The translations under genes and the position numbers were made by a program. A stretch of 64,000 nt of DNA. Source: Cheiracanthium punctorium. Taxonomy: Eukaryota; Arthropoda; Arachnida; Araneae; Cheiracanthiidae. The stretch is taken from contig JAWZYV010013556.1 of assembly GCA_038373885.1 (NCBI GenBank), positions 372,001 to 436,000 of the forward strand, given 5' to 3'. This document shows positions 1 through 12,804 of the stretch, piece by piece. The notes beneath the pieces are model-generated. The model was not told the origin of the DNA. It searched no databases and saw nothing but the letters and a program-made list of their open reading frames with translations. The first letter of the stretch is position 1, and each line of letters begins with the position of its first letter.

Positions 1-315
1 TCCAGACAGATTCCCCCTGATAGGGCAGAGAGGGGCGTCTTCCGTTTTTAGTTGTCCCCCAGTGGGACGAAGTCCGACTTTAGCACGGGGTCCCCTAATT
101 TTGAACCGATTCCAGAGGAGGGACCAACCTCCTGAAATCGGCACCCTCAGAGGTAGCGTTAAACCTGGAGGACATTGGAGCCGCGACGGATTTTACGTGC
201 ACCAGCTCCCATTAGCGTACACGGTCCCACAGCAGTCGAGCCGAGAGGGTGCACTGGCCAAGCTGGATACTGCTTCACTTGCCGTGTTCTTCTGCGAAAA
301 GCGCAGACCACTGTA
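1..315 (-). repeat. SINE family S2, truncated by window edge
   Basis: The stretch is the reverse complement of the S2 copy at 46577-46920. Shared blocks are the head near 290-312 (cagtggtctg, cacggcaagtga), the block around 205-240 (gtacacggtcccacagcagtc) and the G-rich body near 60-110. The tail runs off the left edge. An 84-codon open frame on the plus strand is a by-product of the GC-rich SINE body. Confidence 0.7.
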
Positions 316-2350
316 ATATCTTATGTAGAACTTATTATTAGTGATTAAAGTATTATATATAGAGAGAGAGAGGAATAAGTACCTCATAAAAAAATCTTGT
401 TGTTTTATTTATGTGACATTATTGAACATTATCACATTTCTCAAACGGTGTGTTCAATTTATACGTACGATTACATCACAACACTTTTAATATATAGCCC
501 TTTAGTGCGTATTTAACATAATGAAAGTGTTTCTGATTTTAATTAACTTTCTTTTTACCTGCATTGTCAAGTATGTGAGTCCTTTAATTTAATGTTTTCA
601 GGTTTGTACATGTTGAAAATAGTAATGAGACAGCTTAATTCATCGGCAATTAAAAGTAGCAAAACTTCACAATCCGTAATTTTCAAAGCTTTCAAAAGAA
701 GTAAATGTTAAAAGACACATCCCAATGAAATTATTCACGAATAACAAATGTCGCAGAACACTATGTAAATGAAAAACAAAACGATCTCCAACTAGTCAAT
801 ATTGCATGCAGTTACGAGGAAGAGAGCGCATTAACACACATGCCATGTCACTTACGTCCCAACATGATCTGCATCTGCGTAATTACGCCTTTTTCAACGA
901 AAAACATTCTTCGGCCCTCGAAAGATTACAATTAGCCTTCCTATGGAATCTTGAAAACTCAATTAACGCGAGATTTTAAACTACCCGAAATAAAATTAAT
1001 CGTGAAATGTCAGATACTCGAGCTACCAAATGTGAATCGTTAACCTTGAAGTATCGCGTTCCGTTGTTTACAAGATTTAAGTAGGTATCTCACAAAGCTA
1101 ATTTTCTCTTCACAAATCGAGAATAGAAAATTCGTTTCAACAGTTGATTGCTCGGCTCGTAGTTGTGCTCACATTCCATGATGCATCTGCTTAATTAAAT
1201 GATGATAGCATTTTATACTTCAGCTTATTTTTGAAAGAGTTTCCAACGATTGGCTTATCACTTGTAAGTATCTGTTCTCTTTCTCAGAAATTCAAGATGT
1301 ACAGAAGTTTAACATAAACAAGAAAATTGATAATTAGTTGTCGATTTATTATGATAAGATATTCATGAAGACAAAATAAATTCGAACATTATCTAATTAG
1401 GTTCCATATTTTTAGTGTCTACTTATTAATTCATTAATTTTTCAAATATGTGAGCATAAACAGAAACAAATTCTGTCTATGTGGGATATTTATTTAGTCA
1501 ATAAATAATGATTCTGTATCAAAATGTAAACTACTTATTCTTATAAATCATTGATATAGACTTATGTTAAACTGTTTTTATTTTTAATATTTCACTTTCA
1601 TAATCTAAAAGTTCAAAAGAAAAAAAAAATCTTCTTACATATTTTTAGGAAGGGAGGACTTGAACAGGGTTAGGTTTGAATCAAAAATTATCTAAAGATC
1701 AAATACAGATGAGTAAATTACATATCACACCTTATAAGCGCAATTAGAACTATAGGAACTATAAATTACATTTAAACACAGTTCCAACAGTGTAACAATT
1801 ATCAAGGGAGAAGACATTTAAATTTGAAGCAAAAAGACCTTCTTTGTCCCCACCCCCCAAAGAAATGATTTTTACAGATGTAAAGAAAAATTTCGCAGAA
1901 ACAACTGGGACCTTTTTTCTACTATTTGCTCCAAGAATTACTTTTAATGTCAAAAATGGATCATACTTATGACATAATTTTACGGCTAAGAACGACTGAA
2001 CACATTCTTGCTTGCCAGAGACCGAAGTCTGACAATAAAGTTCTTTACGATGGAAATTACGTTCAAGTAAAAAATTGAGACCATTAGTAAATGACTTTAC
2101 AAAAAATTTCCCAAAAAGGATAGCATGAAATTTTTTCTTCATGAATAATGTATCGTTCGGTATTCTCACTGTTCGTGTAATTTTTTAATAGTAACTTTAT
2201 CATCGTGCTCTTTTATTCCATTTAAATTAATGGTAAGACCATTGATGTGGAAAATATTGCGATGACTTTTTTGCAAATGCCTTCAGCTAGAATATAGTAA
2301 AGCATGTGCTGTAAAGTGAAAAAAAAAAAAAGTTTCTTTTCCTTTTCTAT
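316..2350. other. AT-rich stretch, nothing recognised
   Basis: No splice-bounded reading frame, terminal repeat or tRNA-like box was recognised. A 136-codon minus-strand open frame at 1759-2169 has no recognisable domain and no supporting signal, so it is not called as a gene. Confidence 0.4.
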
Positions 2351-2360
2351 AACATTGCAT

Positions 2361-2607
2361 GGAGACCTCATGGCTGTGTTGGTTTACGCACCCATCTCTG
2401 CCACCCGCTTGCAAGCGGTGAGGTCTCGGGTTCGAATCTTGTTAACCCATGGTTGTCACTTTCCCCTTCTTCTGTGTTTGTACTTCTGTTGTGTTCTTCT
2501 GGATCTGTTAATATATGTTATTTGGAAATAAATAAATGTTAAACAGATATTCAGGAATATAAGACAATCATCGAAGTCATAAACCTCAAGAAAAAACTCT
2601 CAATAAC
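2361..2607 (+). repeat. tRNA-derived SINE (family S3) with 10-bp TSD
   Basis: An A-box-like sequence (tggctgtgttgg, about 2370) and a B-box (ggttcgaatct, about 2430) mark a tRNA-like pol III promoter, followed by a pyrimidine-rich body and an aaataaataaatg tail. The 10-bp direct repeat aacattgcat at 2351-2360 and 2608-2617 is the target-site duplication. The tRNA-like part does not fold into a complete tRNA, so it is a SINE head. Confidence 0.72.
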
Positions 2608-2617
2608 AACATTGCAT

Positions 2618-4530
2618 TTAATTTCAGACGCGTGAAGTTACATCTATGTGATAAATCTACTGAATTTCTACGTTACTTAAATTGAATTTAGGCAATTTTT
2701 TCTCGCTGATATAAATAGCAGTATCTTAATTGAGAGATCTAATTTACCAACTTCAATGTATATAATATTGTTTTCTCACTTAGTGACATCTTCCTTTAAG
2801 TGACCCGTATTCAAAATTTTACACTAATTATAGCTTAATTATTGATGCCAACAATTGCAGCGATGCTTATTCCGCTCGGAGTATCACTTCCAAGCATTTA
2901 TTTTAGACATGATAATTATCATATTCACGATGAAATGGTCAAATTTTGTTTATGTTAACAAAATAAAGTATTACAAAGATTTTATTTGCTTTAAGACTAC
3001 TGCTACAGTAAATCTCAAAATGTCCTTGAAAATAGGCTTGTTTATATGCTTACAGTTTTTATTAAATTCCTTAAGTGGCTCATCAAAGAACAGATTCAAT
3101 TAAATTATTTAGCAAAATTTTATTTAGCCACATTATACTCTTAATGAATGTACTCTTATTGAAGAATAGTTTGGTTTGGTTTGGCCAAGGCAAAGCACAT
3201 GAGGGCTAACTGCTTAAGGAGGGGATGCCTTGGGGCAGTTTCTGCCAATGTTTAAACACTTGTCGTAGCGGGTTATCAGCTTTTCTATACCTTCTTCATA
3301 GAAACTTCCCGACAATGATCTTTCATGTAAAAATAAAATTGGCTTGAAAAAAATTTTTACTAATGTTTTTTTCAAAACGGAACTTACTTTCCGAATACGC
3401 CTCGTACTTTTAGACACTGTTAGCGCCCCACCATGGCAGTTAGAACTCCTTGAAAAGTCCTCTGCCCAGTGCACCCCCTTTTGTAGATGCCCCTTTCTGT
3501 AGATAACACGTTAGAACCCCTGATGTGTTGGCTTGTCGTAATACAAAATAAGCAAATCAAACAAAAATACACCCTGTTATGGTTCATTTCAAAATATTAT
3601 TTACAATTCAACATGGTTTTCAAAATATTGTTCAAAATATAATTTACAATTTTATTACAATTCTTTACTTTTCATGCTTTTATCATATACTATTAACTAT
3701 CGATACAATTGATTGTTATATTTAGCACACACAGAATAAAAACTCAAAAACGATTTAAAGAATTTAGAATATATATATATATATGAAAGATGTTTGGATA
3801 TCTTATACTGACTCACACCATTTCAGTCCACACACCTCTGTCCTTTAATTTTACTCCCAAAATAAGATCCTGGATACACTCTCGGAATCTGTTTTAACCT
3901 CATTTAGCCTGACACATTACAAAACTAAATTCTCTCTACTTAATAGCGTCCCTTAAAAACTCAATTACAAAGGAGCACTGAACACAATTAGTGGAACCGT
4001 GTAAGAATTTCCAGATCCAAATGTGATTTATTAGCATTATCTTTAGTCTTATTGTTTACGAATGCAAAGATAACCTCAATTACGGTTAAAGCACATTTTT
4101 TTCAGACACACTCTCATAAAAAGTGCGTGTCCTAAGGGATAATGAAATGAAGTAGGGATGATATTTGCATCTCTTTTGCATAATTGAATTATAGAGATAA
4201 AATAGGACGTTTTCCTTTTTTTATGTAGACTTTGGTCTACATGAACTGGAAATTCTGATTTACATTCGTCTGATGATGAAGAAATTAATTACTCCAAGCT
4301 TGGAGGTACTTTATTTAGCATTCTCTTTTTTGAATTTTTATTTATTTATTTATTTTTTATTTTTTGCTTTTATATAATTGATAGCTCACAAATATTACAA
4401 TTACTTATTATTTATTTATTTAAAAAATGGGTTTTTTTTGTGTGAAATATATTAGGTTCAAAACATTCGCAGAAACGTTTCAAATTGTACTATTTATCAA
4501 ATGAACACACGTTTATATAACACCTTTCTT
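2618..4530. other. Intergenic, mostly unrecognised; S1 SINE fragment
   Basis: About 3425-3482 is a plus-oriented fragment of SINE family S1 (caccatggcagttagaac then tgcaccccctt, the reverse of the block at 16150-16195). An (AT)n run lies near 3770 and TTTA-rich simple repeat near 4330-4440. No gene was recognised. Confidence 0.4.
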
Positions 4531-4532
4531 AG

Positions 4533-4703
4533 AGTATCGGTCCTATCATGACTGAGTGGATAGTACACTGAATATGGTAGATGGCTAAAGTGTGACAATC
4601 GCGAGCTCGAGCCGTTCTTTTCAGAGTTCGTGGATAGTACACTGAATATGGTAGATGGCTAAAGTGTGACAATCGCGAGCTCGAGCCGTTCTTTTCAGAG
4701 TTC
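4533..4703 (+). repeat. S1 SINE head with perfect 74-bp tandem duplication
   Basis: Positions 4556-4629 and 4630-4703 are identical 74-bp units. Each contains the S1 tRNA-like head (gtggatagtacactgaat, then atggtagatggct) and a decayed B-box (gagctcgagccg). The match is to the minus-strand head of the copy at 16104-16338. A perfect unit-length repeat indicates a recent local duplication after SINE insertion. Confidence 0.75.
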
Positions 4704-5484
4704 TTTACACAATTTAAATCCTCATCAGAAATTGCGGGGCATTCACGTCGTTCGAAAATTGCTGACAGCAAGTTAAAACTACGAATTTAGAGTGCACATC
4801 CACAGCATATTCAAGGTGAACTTCAGGTGTACATTGTGTTTTGAGCTCGCAACCTTCGTCTCTTCGCCGCAATTCTACAAACACTTTTAAATCCATCATT
4901 CTATACCCACCATCAGCTTGCCAACAACTGTGTCAGCTTTTTTGGGGACTGCAGATAACAATATCACCTCAAAGTGTTTTGATGCCCGTGGTATATCTTG
5001 GTAAAGATATTTTATTCCTTAACAGATCACACACCCTACCTCTCATTAAACTGCTTTCTTTCCTTCATTCTCCTATATTCCCACGATATTTTTCCATTAC
5101 GGCAGCGTTTCTTTCTGTTTTGTCCTTGTAAAGGTCTATATTTTTAATTAATGTCCACCTTGGTTACCAAAAGAACATCGCGATTGAAGCAGCCCCGAAA
5201 GTGGTGAGCGGTTGGGAGGGTGGCAACCTTTCTCGACTGGACTTCTCAAGGGTGCGTGCTACAGAGAACTGGGGCAAGTAAAATCTGTCGTAGCTGTAGT
5301 GTGACAAGACCACAGGGAAGGTGACAACCGTGGATAAAAAGAATCACGACCGCAGACAGGCTGGAGCCAAAAATGACACTGTAACACAAAAACCAGAGAA
5401 CAAAAGTTATTACCCCTATAAAATGAAGGGGACGATGAGGAGAGAGTGACCAGGGGAGGTCGGAAATGCAAATGAGAATCCTCC

Positions 5485-5969
5485 TTAACCCTTTAACGCG
5501 CAGTGTTCCCGCTCTGGGAACACCCAACTCTGACGTTTTGTCTGTTGCCCGTCACGAAGAATAAATTTGATTTCTATAGAAATAGTTGCGGTTGACATAG
5601 CTCCAGCAGAATCCATCACTTTTTAGCACGTCAATTCCCGTAACAAAAATGGTCACGATTATTTTTAACAGCACTGACATCTGCTGAAAAATGGAAAAAA
5701 TGTTAGAACAGCTGGATAGATTGCCCAATAATGAAAAAAGGGCAGCCGTTGCCATCGCTCGACTTAACTACCAGCAAGATGGCGGGCGATCGAAACGTTC
5801 ATCGCGTGCCACAGATCTAGAGACCCTTTTTTGACGACAGCTGGCTGTGCCTCCACAGATCTAGAGACCCTTTTTGAAGACAGCTGGCTTTGCGCGGGCG
5901 CAGCCAGCTGTCGTTAAAAAAGGCATGCTTTTTTCAGCATTGGGAAAGGGTTGCGCCTCAAAGGGTTAA
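5485..5969. mobile_element. piggyBac-like MITE (TTAA-flanked)
   Basis: Both ends are at TTAA (5485-5488 and 5966-5969). The terminal inverted repeats read TTAACCCTTTAACGCGCA and, reverse complemented from the right, TTAACCCTTTGAGGCGCA. A subterminal hairpin (gttccc-gctct-gggaac) follows the left end. TTAA targets and CCCTTT ends are typical of piggyBac-type elements. No transposase is encoded. Inside, a roughly 42-bp unit starting cacagatctagagaccc is repeated in tandem at about 5810-5893. A related copy in opposite orientation lies at 22180-22532. Confidence 0.72.
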
Positions 5970-6534
5970 AGTGAGTAACGAATCAAAAAGAGAGGGGGGG
6001 GAGAGATGCTGCGAATCGAAGATACAGAGAGTTCCATGCCGGGGCTAAAATGAACGGCGACCATTTTTCCGGAGTTTGATCTCCGACGGATTGAGAGCCT
6101 ATGCCGAGACTTTGAAAAATGGACAAAATCGAGATCCCCAACTAAGAAAAGAAGTTGGAGCCACCTGGTCCTTGCGAGGAGTAACGACAGCTGTGCCGGA
6201 TCTTCAGGTGACATGCTACAAAAAAAAGTCACAAATTTATTGTGTTCTGTGGACTCGGAAAATATATCTCCCCTCTGTTCATTTACAACTAAAGCAATAC
6301 TATGGTAGGAAGAGAAATTTTAAATACTAAAAAAAATATATATATAATAATAATGTATTTGTATTATTTTTAATATTGTGAATAAAGAAATTAAGGTACA
6401 ACCTTGATTCTTTTCTAAAGCTGTGGTTAGTCATTTTATTTCAGGTAATTTTTAGGAGAGGTATTTTTTTAGGTCATGCTGCTTATTGGGAGATTTTTCA
6501 AAGGTAAGATTTTGAGTCATTGCGGGCATGTACT

Positions 6535-6775
6535 CCACTAACGATCAGGCCCAAAGAAATTTAACAATCAGTATAAAAAACCACCCCATAATCACTTCAG
6601 TAGCTCCAATGTCTTCCATGTTCAAAAGATAACTCTGGGTGTGCCAAGCCAGGTGCTAGGTCTCGCATCTAGAACTGGGGCAATATTAGGAGGCAGTTCA
6701 AAGGGGAAGCGTTGCCTTGCCTACTAGGGACTCCTATAATGAAATGAGCATCTCTGGCCCTAGACTATAGTCGGT
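6535..6775 (+). repeat. SINE family S2, diverged fragment
   Basis: It shares gctccaatgtcttccatg and the block tgggtgtgccaagcc...aggtctcgcat with the S2 copy at 59673-59985. The head is missing or too diverged to see. Confidence 0.55.
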
Positions 6776-7626
6776 AAAAGAAGCGTCCTATGGAAAACAA
6801 AAAATAATCAATGCACACCCAAATGTAAAGGTTCCGTCTCTATTTGTACGGAAGTACTTACCTCTTCTTCCAATACTCCTTTTAAGATGCCGAAGAAATA
6901 AATTTGACTCTTGGATTTCTGATATTGGAATTCCTTTCATTCTAAATTTTGTTGTTGTGCGATATTGTTTGATCTTCGCACACCCACTCAAAAATGTACT
7001 CGGGAGTAAGACAAATTGCCTTTGTACGATTTCTAAAATAATAGCTTGGTCTGCGACAAATTGAATCATTCGGTATATGATATGGTTCATACAGTTTCTG
7101 TTGAGTTATGTGCCCTTTTTTGTAAGATTGTGCCCAGAAAGTATTTCCCTAAAAGTTATGTAACATGATTTGGCTTCAGATTGCCTTGTAAAGAGTGCCT
7201 AAGGAAGCTCTGTTATGGATAAATCAGATTTTGAGTAAACGGACCCTGAGAATATATTTGTGAACGACTCATAAATATGAACTAGATTCAATGAACATTT
7301 ATATCTAATTCTTTTTAGTAACAGCAGATTTACATCTTCTAAAGCTATCTTATCAAAATTCATGAGAACAGATAAAAAGAGTGGTTCCAAGAATCGAACA
7401 TATAATACTAGAACGTAAAACAGAAATTGTGCCACAAGCATTTTTTATTTATTACTTATTTATTTTTATCGTATTTAATTTTATTTATTTATTTATTTTC
7501 ATTTATTTATCTTACTGATGCTTATGTCCTTTTTGGATATTCTAAGCTAAAGAATACTGGTACTGTTTAAATTATTCTATAATTTATATTTTAAAAAATG
7601 CAAACATTATTAATAGCAATTCCTTG
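6776..7626. other. AT-rich stretch, nothing recognised
   Basis: Open frames of 80-100 codons on the minus strand (6788-7090, 7199-7441) show no domain, and no splice signals support them. TTTA-rich simple repeat lies at 7440-7510. Confidence 0.35.
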
Positions 7627-7700
7627 AACCAGGCCCGTAGCCAGAAAACAATTCTGGTAGGACCCAAAAGGGGGAAAATATCAATTTTTTTCCCAAATGC
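7627..7700. mobile_element. Single hAT-type terminus
   Basis: CAGGCCCGTAGCCAG followed by a purine-rich gggggaaa run matches the termini of the hAT-type MITEs at 44431 and 44840. No partner terminus was found before the SINE at 7905, so the element is truncated. Confidence 0.4.
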
Positions 7701-7904
7701 GTGATAATTAACGTTCAATTAATAAAAATCTAAATTTCGGGTGGATTCCAGACCCGAAATTTGCTCGAAATTCAAAAGCGAAGGAACTACAGTTTCACAG
7801 TTGGGTATTAAAGTAAAGCGTCAAATCAGATTTTCTTACAAGTTTAACAAATTTCAGCCAACGGAAATCATTCTGTTAATATAAGTAGATACCAACTTTA
7901 CTTT

Positions 7905-8095
7905 CGGTTCCCATTAAAGCACCGGAAGTGAAGCAGGAGCAGATTGGCCAGTGCTTGGGAGGGTGAACTCCTCTCTCGAACCAAAGCTCCAGACAGTTAG
8001 ATCGACGGCTGGGCCCGAAAGCTTTAGCAGCCTACCCTGTTGAGCGGCTTATTCACTCGGCCATAGTGGGCAGAGGTCACTAGGCCCCTCGATCA
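7905..8095 (-). repeat. SINE-derived sequence, S1/S2 chimera
   Basis: The left part (ttggccagtgcttgggaggg) is shared with S2 at about 46635. The middle (ccagacagttagatcgacgg) is shared with S1 at about 16240. This mosaic suggests the two SINE families share a module or that one copy inserted into another. Confidence 0.55.
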
Positions 8096-8177
8096 TCTTA
8101 GGGTAATATTATGCGTTTCTTGCATTGCTTTCTGGCTTTCAAACTGTCGAGCAAACAATTTATGTGTTTATATTAAA

Positions 8178-9190
8178 CTAGCTGAAGTACCCGTTCTTCG
8201 CACGGGAATGAATGGACTTTTTGATATTAATATTTGTTGTGATTACTATTTATTGTAATAAAGAGATATAGCAAAATGGATATCGCGTTATATTGTGTTC
8301 AATAATCATGCATACTGAATTTCAAGGCAATCGTTTTTACGGTGCAGAAGGCGATGCGGCGTAGCACAATCTAGTGGCGAGTTTTAGCAAAACGGATACG
8401 GCAAAAATATTCTTCGTATTCAGATATCGATGTATACGAATTTTCATGACGATCGGCTGAATAGTCTTGAAGTTCATGTGTTGACGCGTCATCTAGTGTC
8501 AAGTTATAGGAAAATGGATCGTGCCAAACTCTTCCCCGTGTTCAAATATCTATGTATACCTATTTTCATTGCGATCATTCGCACAGTCAAGAAGTGATAT
8601 ACTGCAGGGCCATCTAGTGGTTAATTAAAGTAATGATTTGCTACAGCGCCGTCATGTGGCGAGTTATAGCAAAATGGATAACGCCAAAATATTCTCATTG
8701 TTCAAATAGCTATGTATACTGATTTTCATAGCCACCGTTTGAATGGTCAAAAATTTGGCCTGCTGCAGCGTCATCTAGTGGTGAGTTAAAATAATAATGC
8801 ATTGCAGTGTCATCTAGTGGCGAGTAACATCAAAAGTAACGCAGTTAGAATATATTCTTCGTGCTCAAATGTGTAAGTATAAAAAATTTTATGCCGATCG
8901 GTCGAACGGTATAGAAGTTGATGCTTTGCAGCGCCATTTAGCGGCAAGTTACAGCAAAATGGATAGTGAAAAATATTCTCCGTGTTCTAATATTCGCGTG
9001 TACCAAATTTCATCGAAATTGGTTGGACGATATTCGCATAGCAAACGGCTAAACGGAATAGAATTCGACGTTCTGCTGCGCCACCTAGTGAAAAGTTAGA
9101 GGAAAACGGATAGCATAAAAACCTTCTCCATGATAAAAAACTTAGGTGAACCAAATTTCATGGTGATCGGTAAAACGGTGCTGGAGTTTT
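8178..9190 (-). mobile_element. Helitron-like 3' end with degenerate tandem array
   Basis: Read on the minus strand the element ends in a hairpin (CCCGTGCGAAGAACGGG), a spacer of about 9 nt and CTAG followed by T, which is the CTRR^T layout of a Helitron 3' end (CTAG at 8181-8178). The interior is about eight degenerate units of roughly 120-155 bp, each marked by catctagtgg-cgagtta and by a ggatagcgccaaaatattctc-like block (about 8357, 8484, 8604, 8644, 8765, 8805, 8928, 9075). No helicase is encoded here and the 5' end was not located. Confidence 0.6.
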
Positions 9191-9566
9191 TCAACCTCCT
9201 ACTCACATACCAACATTCATTTTTATCTATAACCAGTCTTATTATACGTATATACCAGTCTCAAGTAAAATCCAGTTTCAAATCTAAGCCTCGCCAAAGT
9301 GCCAGCATACGCCATTTTGCAAGAGTTTTTTCAGGGAATCATTCGAAGCATTGCCTTAGCAGCAATCAAAATGGGAAATGGTTCGACCGCCAGGCATTTA
9401 TTTGAAAAGTGGAATCCCTTAATACAGCCGCATTTTTTAAATTATCAACTATAACATGTTTTATTCATCGTTACCTCGATGTACTAAATGCGAAGATTTC
9501 AATTTTCTGAAATTTGGCGGATTTCCCCCAAGTTAAATCAATGTACTCAATTGGCGAGAATTCTGA

Positions 9567-10256
9567 AGCTACATCGCTTGAAATGCCCTAATAACTGCAT
9601 TATTTCTGCACGGATAGTTAAAATTTAATGCTGTATTCTAAGAAAACCTATACACTTGTTTTCAAAAATGCTATTCCCTTAAGCTCTCAGTAAATTGCGC
9701 CAAAAAGCCTAAAACCGTGCAAACCGCTAGAACTCACTCTCTAAAAATCGGCCTAGCAGCCATTTTTTTTTTTTCGCCAAACTAAAAAAAATTACATATT
9801 AGTCTCGGATATCTTCGATCGTCATTGTTTTGCGTATAAAACATTTCATTCCTGCTCTCATTTCTTATGCGCACACGATATTATAATTAAAAAAATAACC
9901 TAAAAAAATAAACTAAAAAAATTATTATTCTTCTTTTATTTTTACTTTAAGAATTTAAAACATTTTATTCGGCAAAATCGCCACACATGGCAACCAAGAT
10001 GCTTATTTCACACACTTTTTTCCCTACAGGGGTTAATATTACGTAAAGCTTTCTGCGTGGAGAACATAAAAAATCTCTTAAATTCCGGGAACGGAAATAA
10101 AGTGGAGTTTCAAAGTTTTAAAGTGGACTATCATTTATTCTATATTATTTTACATATCTGTGTAAAATTTCAGGCTGACAGGTCCATTTTTGTGGAATTG
10201 TATACTACCCAAATCAACAAATTGACAAACAGAATTTCATTTTTATTTATAAGATA
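9567..10256. repeat. Direct duplication, copy 1
   Basis: The segment is repeated with about 85-90% similarity by eye at 10665-11374. Landmarks are cgcttgaaat (about 9588/10676), tcattcctgctc (9847/10938) and the block taaattccgggaacgg (10079/11174). Offsets of 1.10-1.12 kb vary because of small indels. Confidence 0.75.
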
Positions 10257-10664
10257 ACCTACGCTTGTTTTTAAAAATACCCTCTCATTAAATTGCGCCA
10301 AGCGCTAGAATCATAGAAAATCAGACACACTTTCAGATTTTTAAATACGCACTAAAGTGCTATATATAAAAAGAGTTATAATCCATGGGTCTTCCCTATT
10401 TTCGTTCCTTCTTTCATTAAGTTGGAAAGTGTATCATTATTCATGAGTGTGATTAAACAAAATTAAAATTGATATTTCTAACATCCTTTTTTCTGGATGT
10501 AATACATTAGATGCAGAAAAGCTGCTCAGAAAAATGCACAATTCCAACTGAATGAAAATTTCAAAAACTTATACGCAGGTGTATTCATAACCCAAATAGC
10601 AGACGATTAAATTACGATAAATAGCGCCAAGCGTTAGAATCCTCCTCAAAATCGCGAGAATGCT

Positions 10665-11374
10665 GAAGATAGATCGCTTGAAATCCCTTAATAACTGCAT
10701 TATTTTCGCACGGATCATTAAAATTTAACGCTGTATTCTAAAAAAACCTTTGCACTTGTTTTCAAAAATCCGTTTCTTTAAGCTCTCAGTAAATTGCGCC
10801 TAGCCGGAAACTGTGCGAACCGCTAGAACTCACTTTCTCGGCATTTGAGCCATTTTATTTTTTCGCCAAACTAAAAAATTTTAACATATTAGCCTCGGAA
10901 ATCTTCAATTCTTATTGTTTTGCGTATAAAACATTTCATTCCTGCTCCGATTTCCCATGCACACGATATTATAGTTAAAAAAAATATAACCTTACGAATA
11001 TAAACTAACAAAAAAAAAACATTATTATTCTTTTATTTTTACTTTGAGAATTTAAAACATCTTATTCGGCAAAATCGCCACACATGGCAACCACGATCCT
11101 TATTTCACACTTTTTTCACTACAGGGGTTACAATTACGGAAAGCTTTTTGCGTGCAGAACATAAAAAATCTCTTAAATTCCGGGAACGGGTGGACTTTCA
11201 AAGTTTTAAAGTGGACTATGATTTATTCTATATTATTTTACATATCTGTGCAAAATTTCAGGCTGATAGGTCCATTTTTGTGGATTTGTATACAACTCAA
11301 ATCCACAAACAAACAAACAAATAAACAAACAAACAAACAAACAAACAAACAGAATTTCATTTTTATTTATAAGA
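10665..11374. repeat. Direct duplication, copy 2, with (AAAC)n
   Basis: This is the partner of 9567-10256. It carries an (AAAC)n microsatellite at about 11306-11350 that is nearly absent at the same place in copy 1, so the expansion post-dates the duplication. Confidence 0.75.
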
Positions 11375-11718
11375 TTTCACGAAATATACCCTTTAATTTA
11401 AATTATACTGTTCATTTATATTTCAATGCATGTTTTGATTGAAACTAGCTGAAATCTGCTGTATACATCTTGTTTTAAAGATTAAGTAAAAAATAAACAA
11501 TCTGTCACATATTTTACATTTATAGGTCTGAAATAAACATATAGATGGCAGCACTCAACAATACTGAGTGTGCTTGCTTTTAAGATATTTTATAGCTCTA
11601 AAATTCATTCATATTTAAGACATCCAAATTCAAAGTGCATTTTAGATAAAGTTTTATACGCAGTTCTATACCCTATGTAAATAGAAAAATTACATTTACG
11701 GAAATTTTTTCGTTTTTA

Positions 11719-11916
11719 CTTCCTTGTACGGAGTATAAGGAAGTAATGTGCGCCTGAAAAATTTCGGGGGCCACATTTCGACGAAAAAACCGATTTTCAC
11801 TACCTCTAAATTAAATTTTAAAATTTTTTTCGATGCATCTCATCGTACGCTAGCACGCACGAACATATAAATGCGTGCAACTGATGGGGTTTCAACCCAT
11901 TTTGACCAACGGCCAG
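11719..11916 (+). repeat. Family X, 5' terminal part, interrupted by hAT element
   Basis: It starts with the imperfect hairpin acttccttgtacggagtataaggaagt, then aatgtgcgcctg, as at 32236. It is broken at 11916 by the 5.25-kb hAT-type insertion and resumes at 17168. Deleting the insertion restores a sequence collinear with the reverse complement of 61280-61330. Confidence 0.75.
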
Positions 11917-12804
11917 CAGGGCCGTAGCGCTGGGGGCGCTATGGACGGCTCAGCCCCCCCTAGCCCAAAGAAAACAAGCATCGAGGATCATTTCTTGAAA
12001 AAAGTAAAATATAGTTAATTTTTTTAAATTTTGTTCCTGTACGTAAACGCAAACATTTTATGTTATTTAAAGAATACTAGAAAAGCAATTATTTCTTTTA
12101 AGATAAGAAAAATCGTATTACCTGAAGAGGAAATTGTAAACTTTGCAAACTTCGTATATTTTCTTCTTTGATATTTTTATTGGGTAGGATGCAGTGAAGA
12201 CATCTTGCTATAAAAAGATGTGTATGGGTGGTCCACTACTAATTTTCTCACAAGCAGTCACTGCCCCGTCTCTACAATTAACGACCACCCTGTCGCCCCT
12301 CTATTAGCACCAGCACAAGCCCGTAAGCAATTGAGTGAGTAGGGAGTGAGAAAAACTTCAGGCCTTTTCAAAAGGCGAAAGTATTTCATAATTGATTGGT
12401 TTGGCACTAGCAATATATTTTTCTTGATTAAATCGTTGATGGACAATCTTTTTCGGGATCAAAATGATTAAGCACTAAAATTTAATTTGTAGCTAGTCTA
12501 TTTTCTTAATTGTAGTTTGTTTTAATATATTAATATATATTTCGTAAATTTGCGGCGGGATGGATAAAACTTTCAAGCAGGCAGGAGCTGGCCCGCGGGC
12601 CGTAGTTTGCCCACCCTCTGGTTTTAAGCAATCTTTTTTTTATAGATTTGAGACTTTTTTCAACACTGTAATGCCTTTGCTGAGTTCGGGCACCCTCTAT
12701 ACATTTTTGCGCCCTTATGTGAAGTGAAGCTGATCGTCCACATCCGTATTCCGCAGTTTTAGATAGTTCCCTGAGGTTGTAGTAGACTTTTCCAATGTAA
12801 AATT

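Noticed and set aside
1759..2169. 136-codon minus-strand open frame
   Set aside because: No recognisable domain, no splice signals, and composition as expected for the complement of AT-rich DNA.
2361..2450. Functional tRNA gene
   Set aside because: A and B boxes are present but no acceptor stem pairing or intact anticodon arm, and TSDs mark it as a SINE.
8869..9405. Plus-strand open frames of 76 and 91 codons
   Set aside because: They are translations of the degenerate Helitron tandem units.
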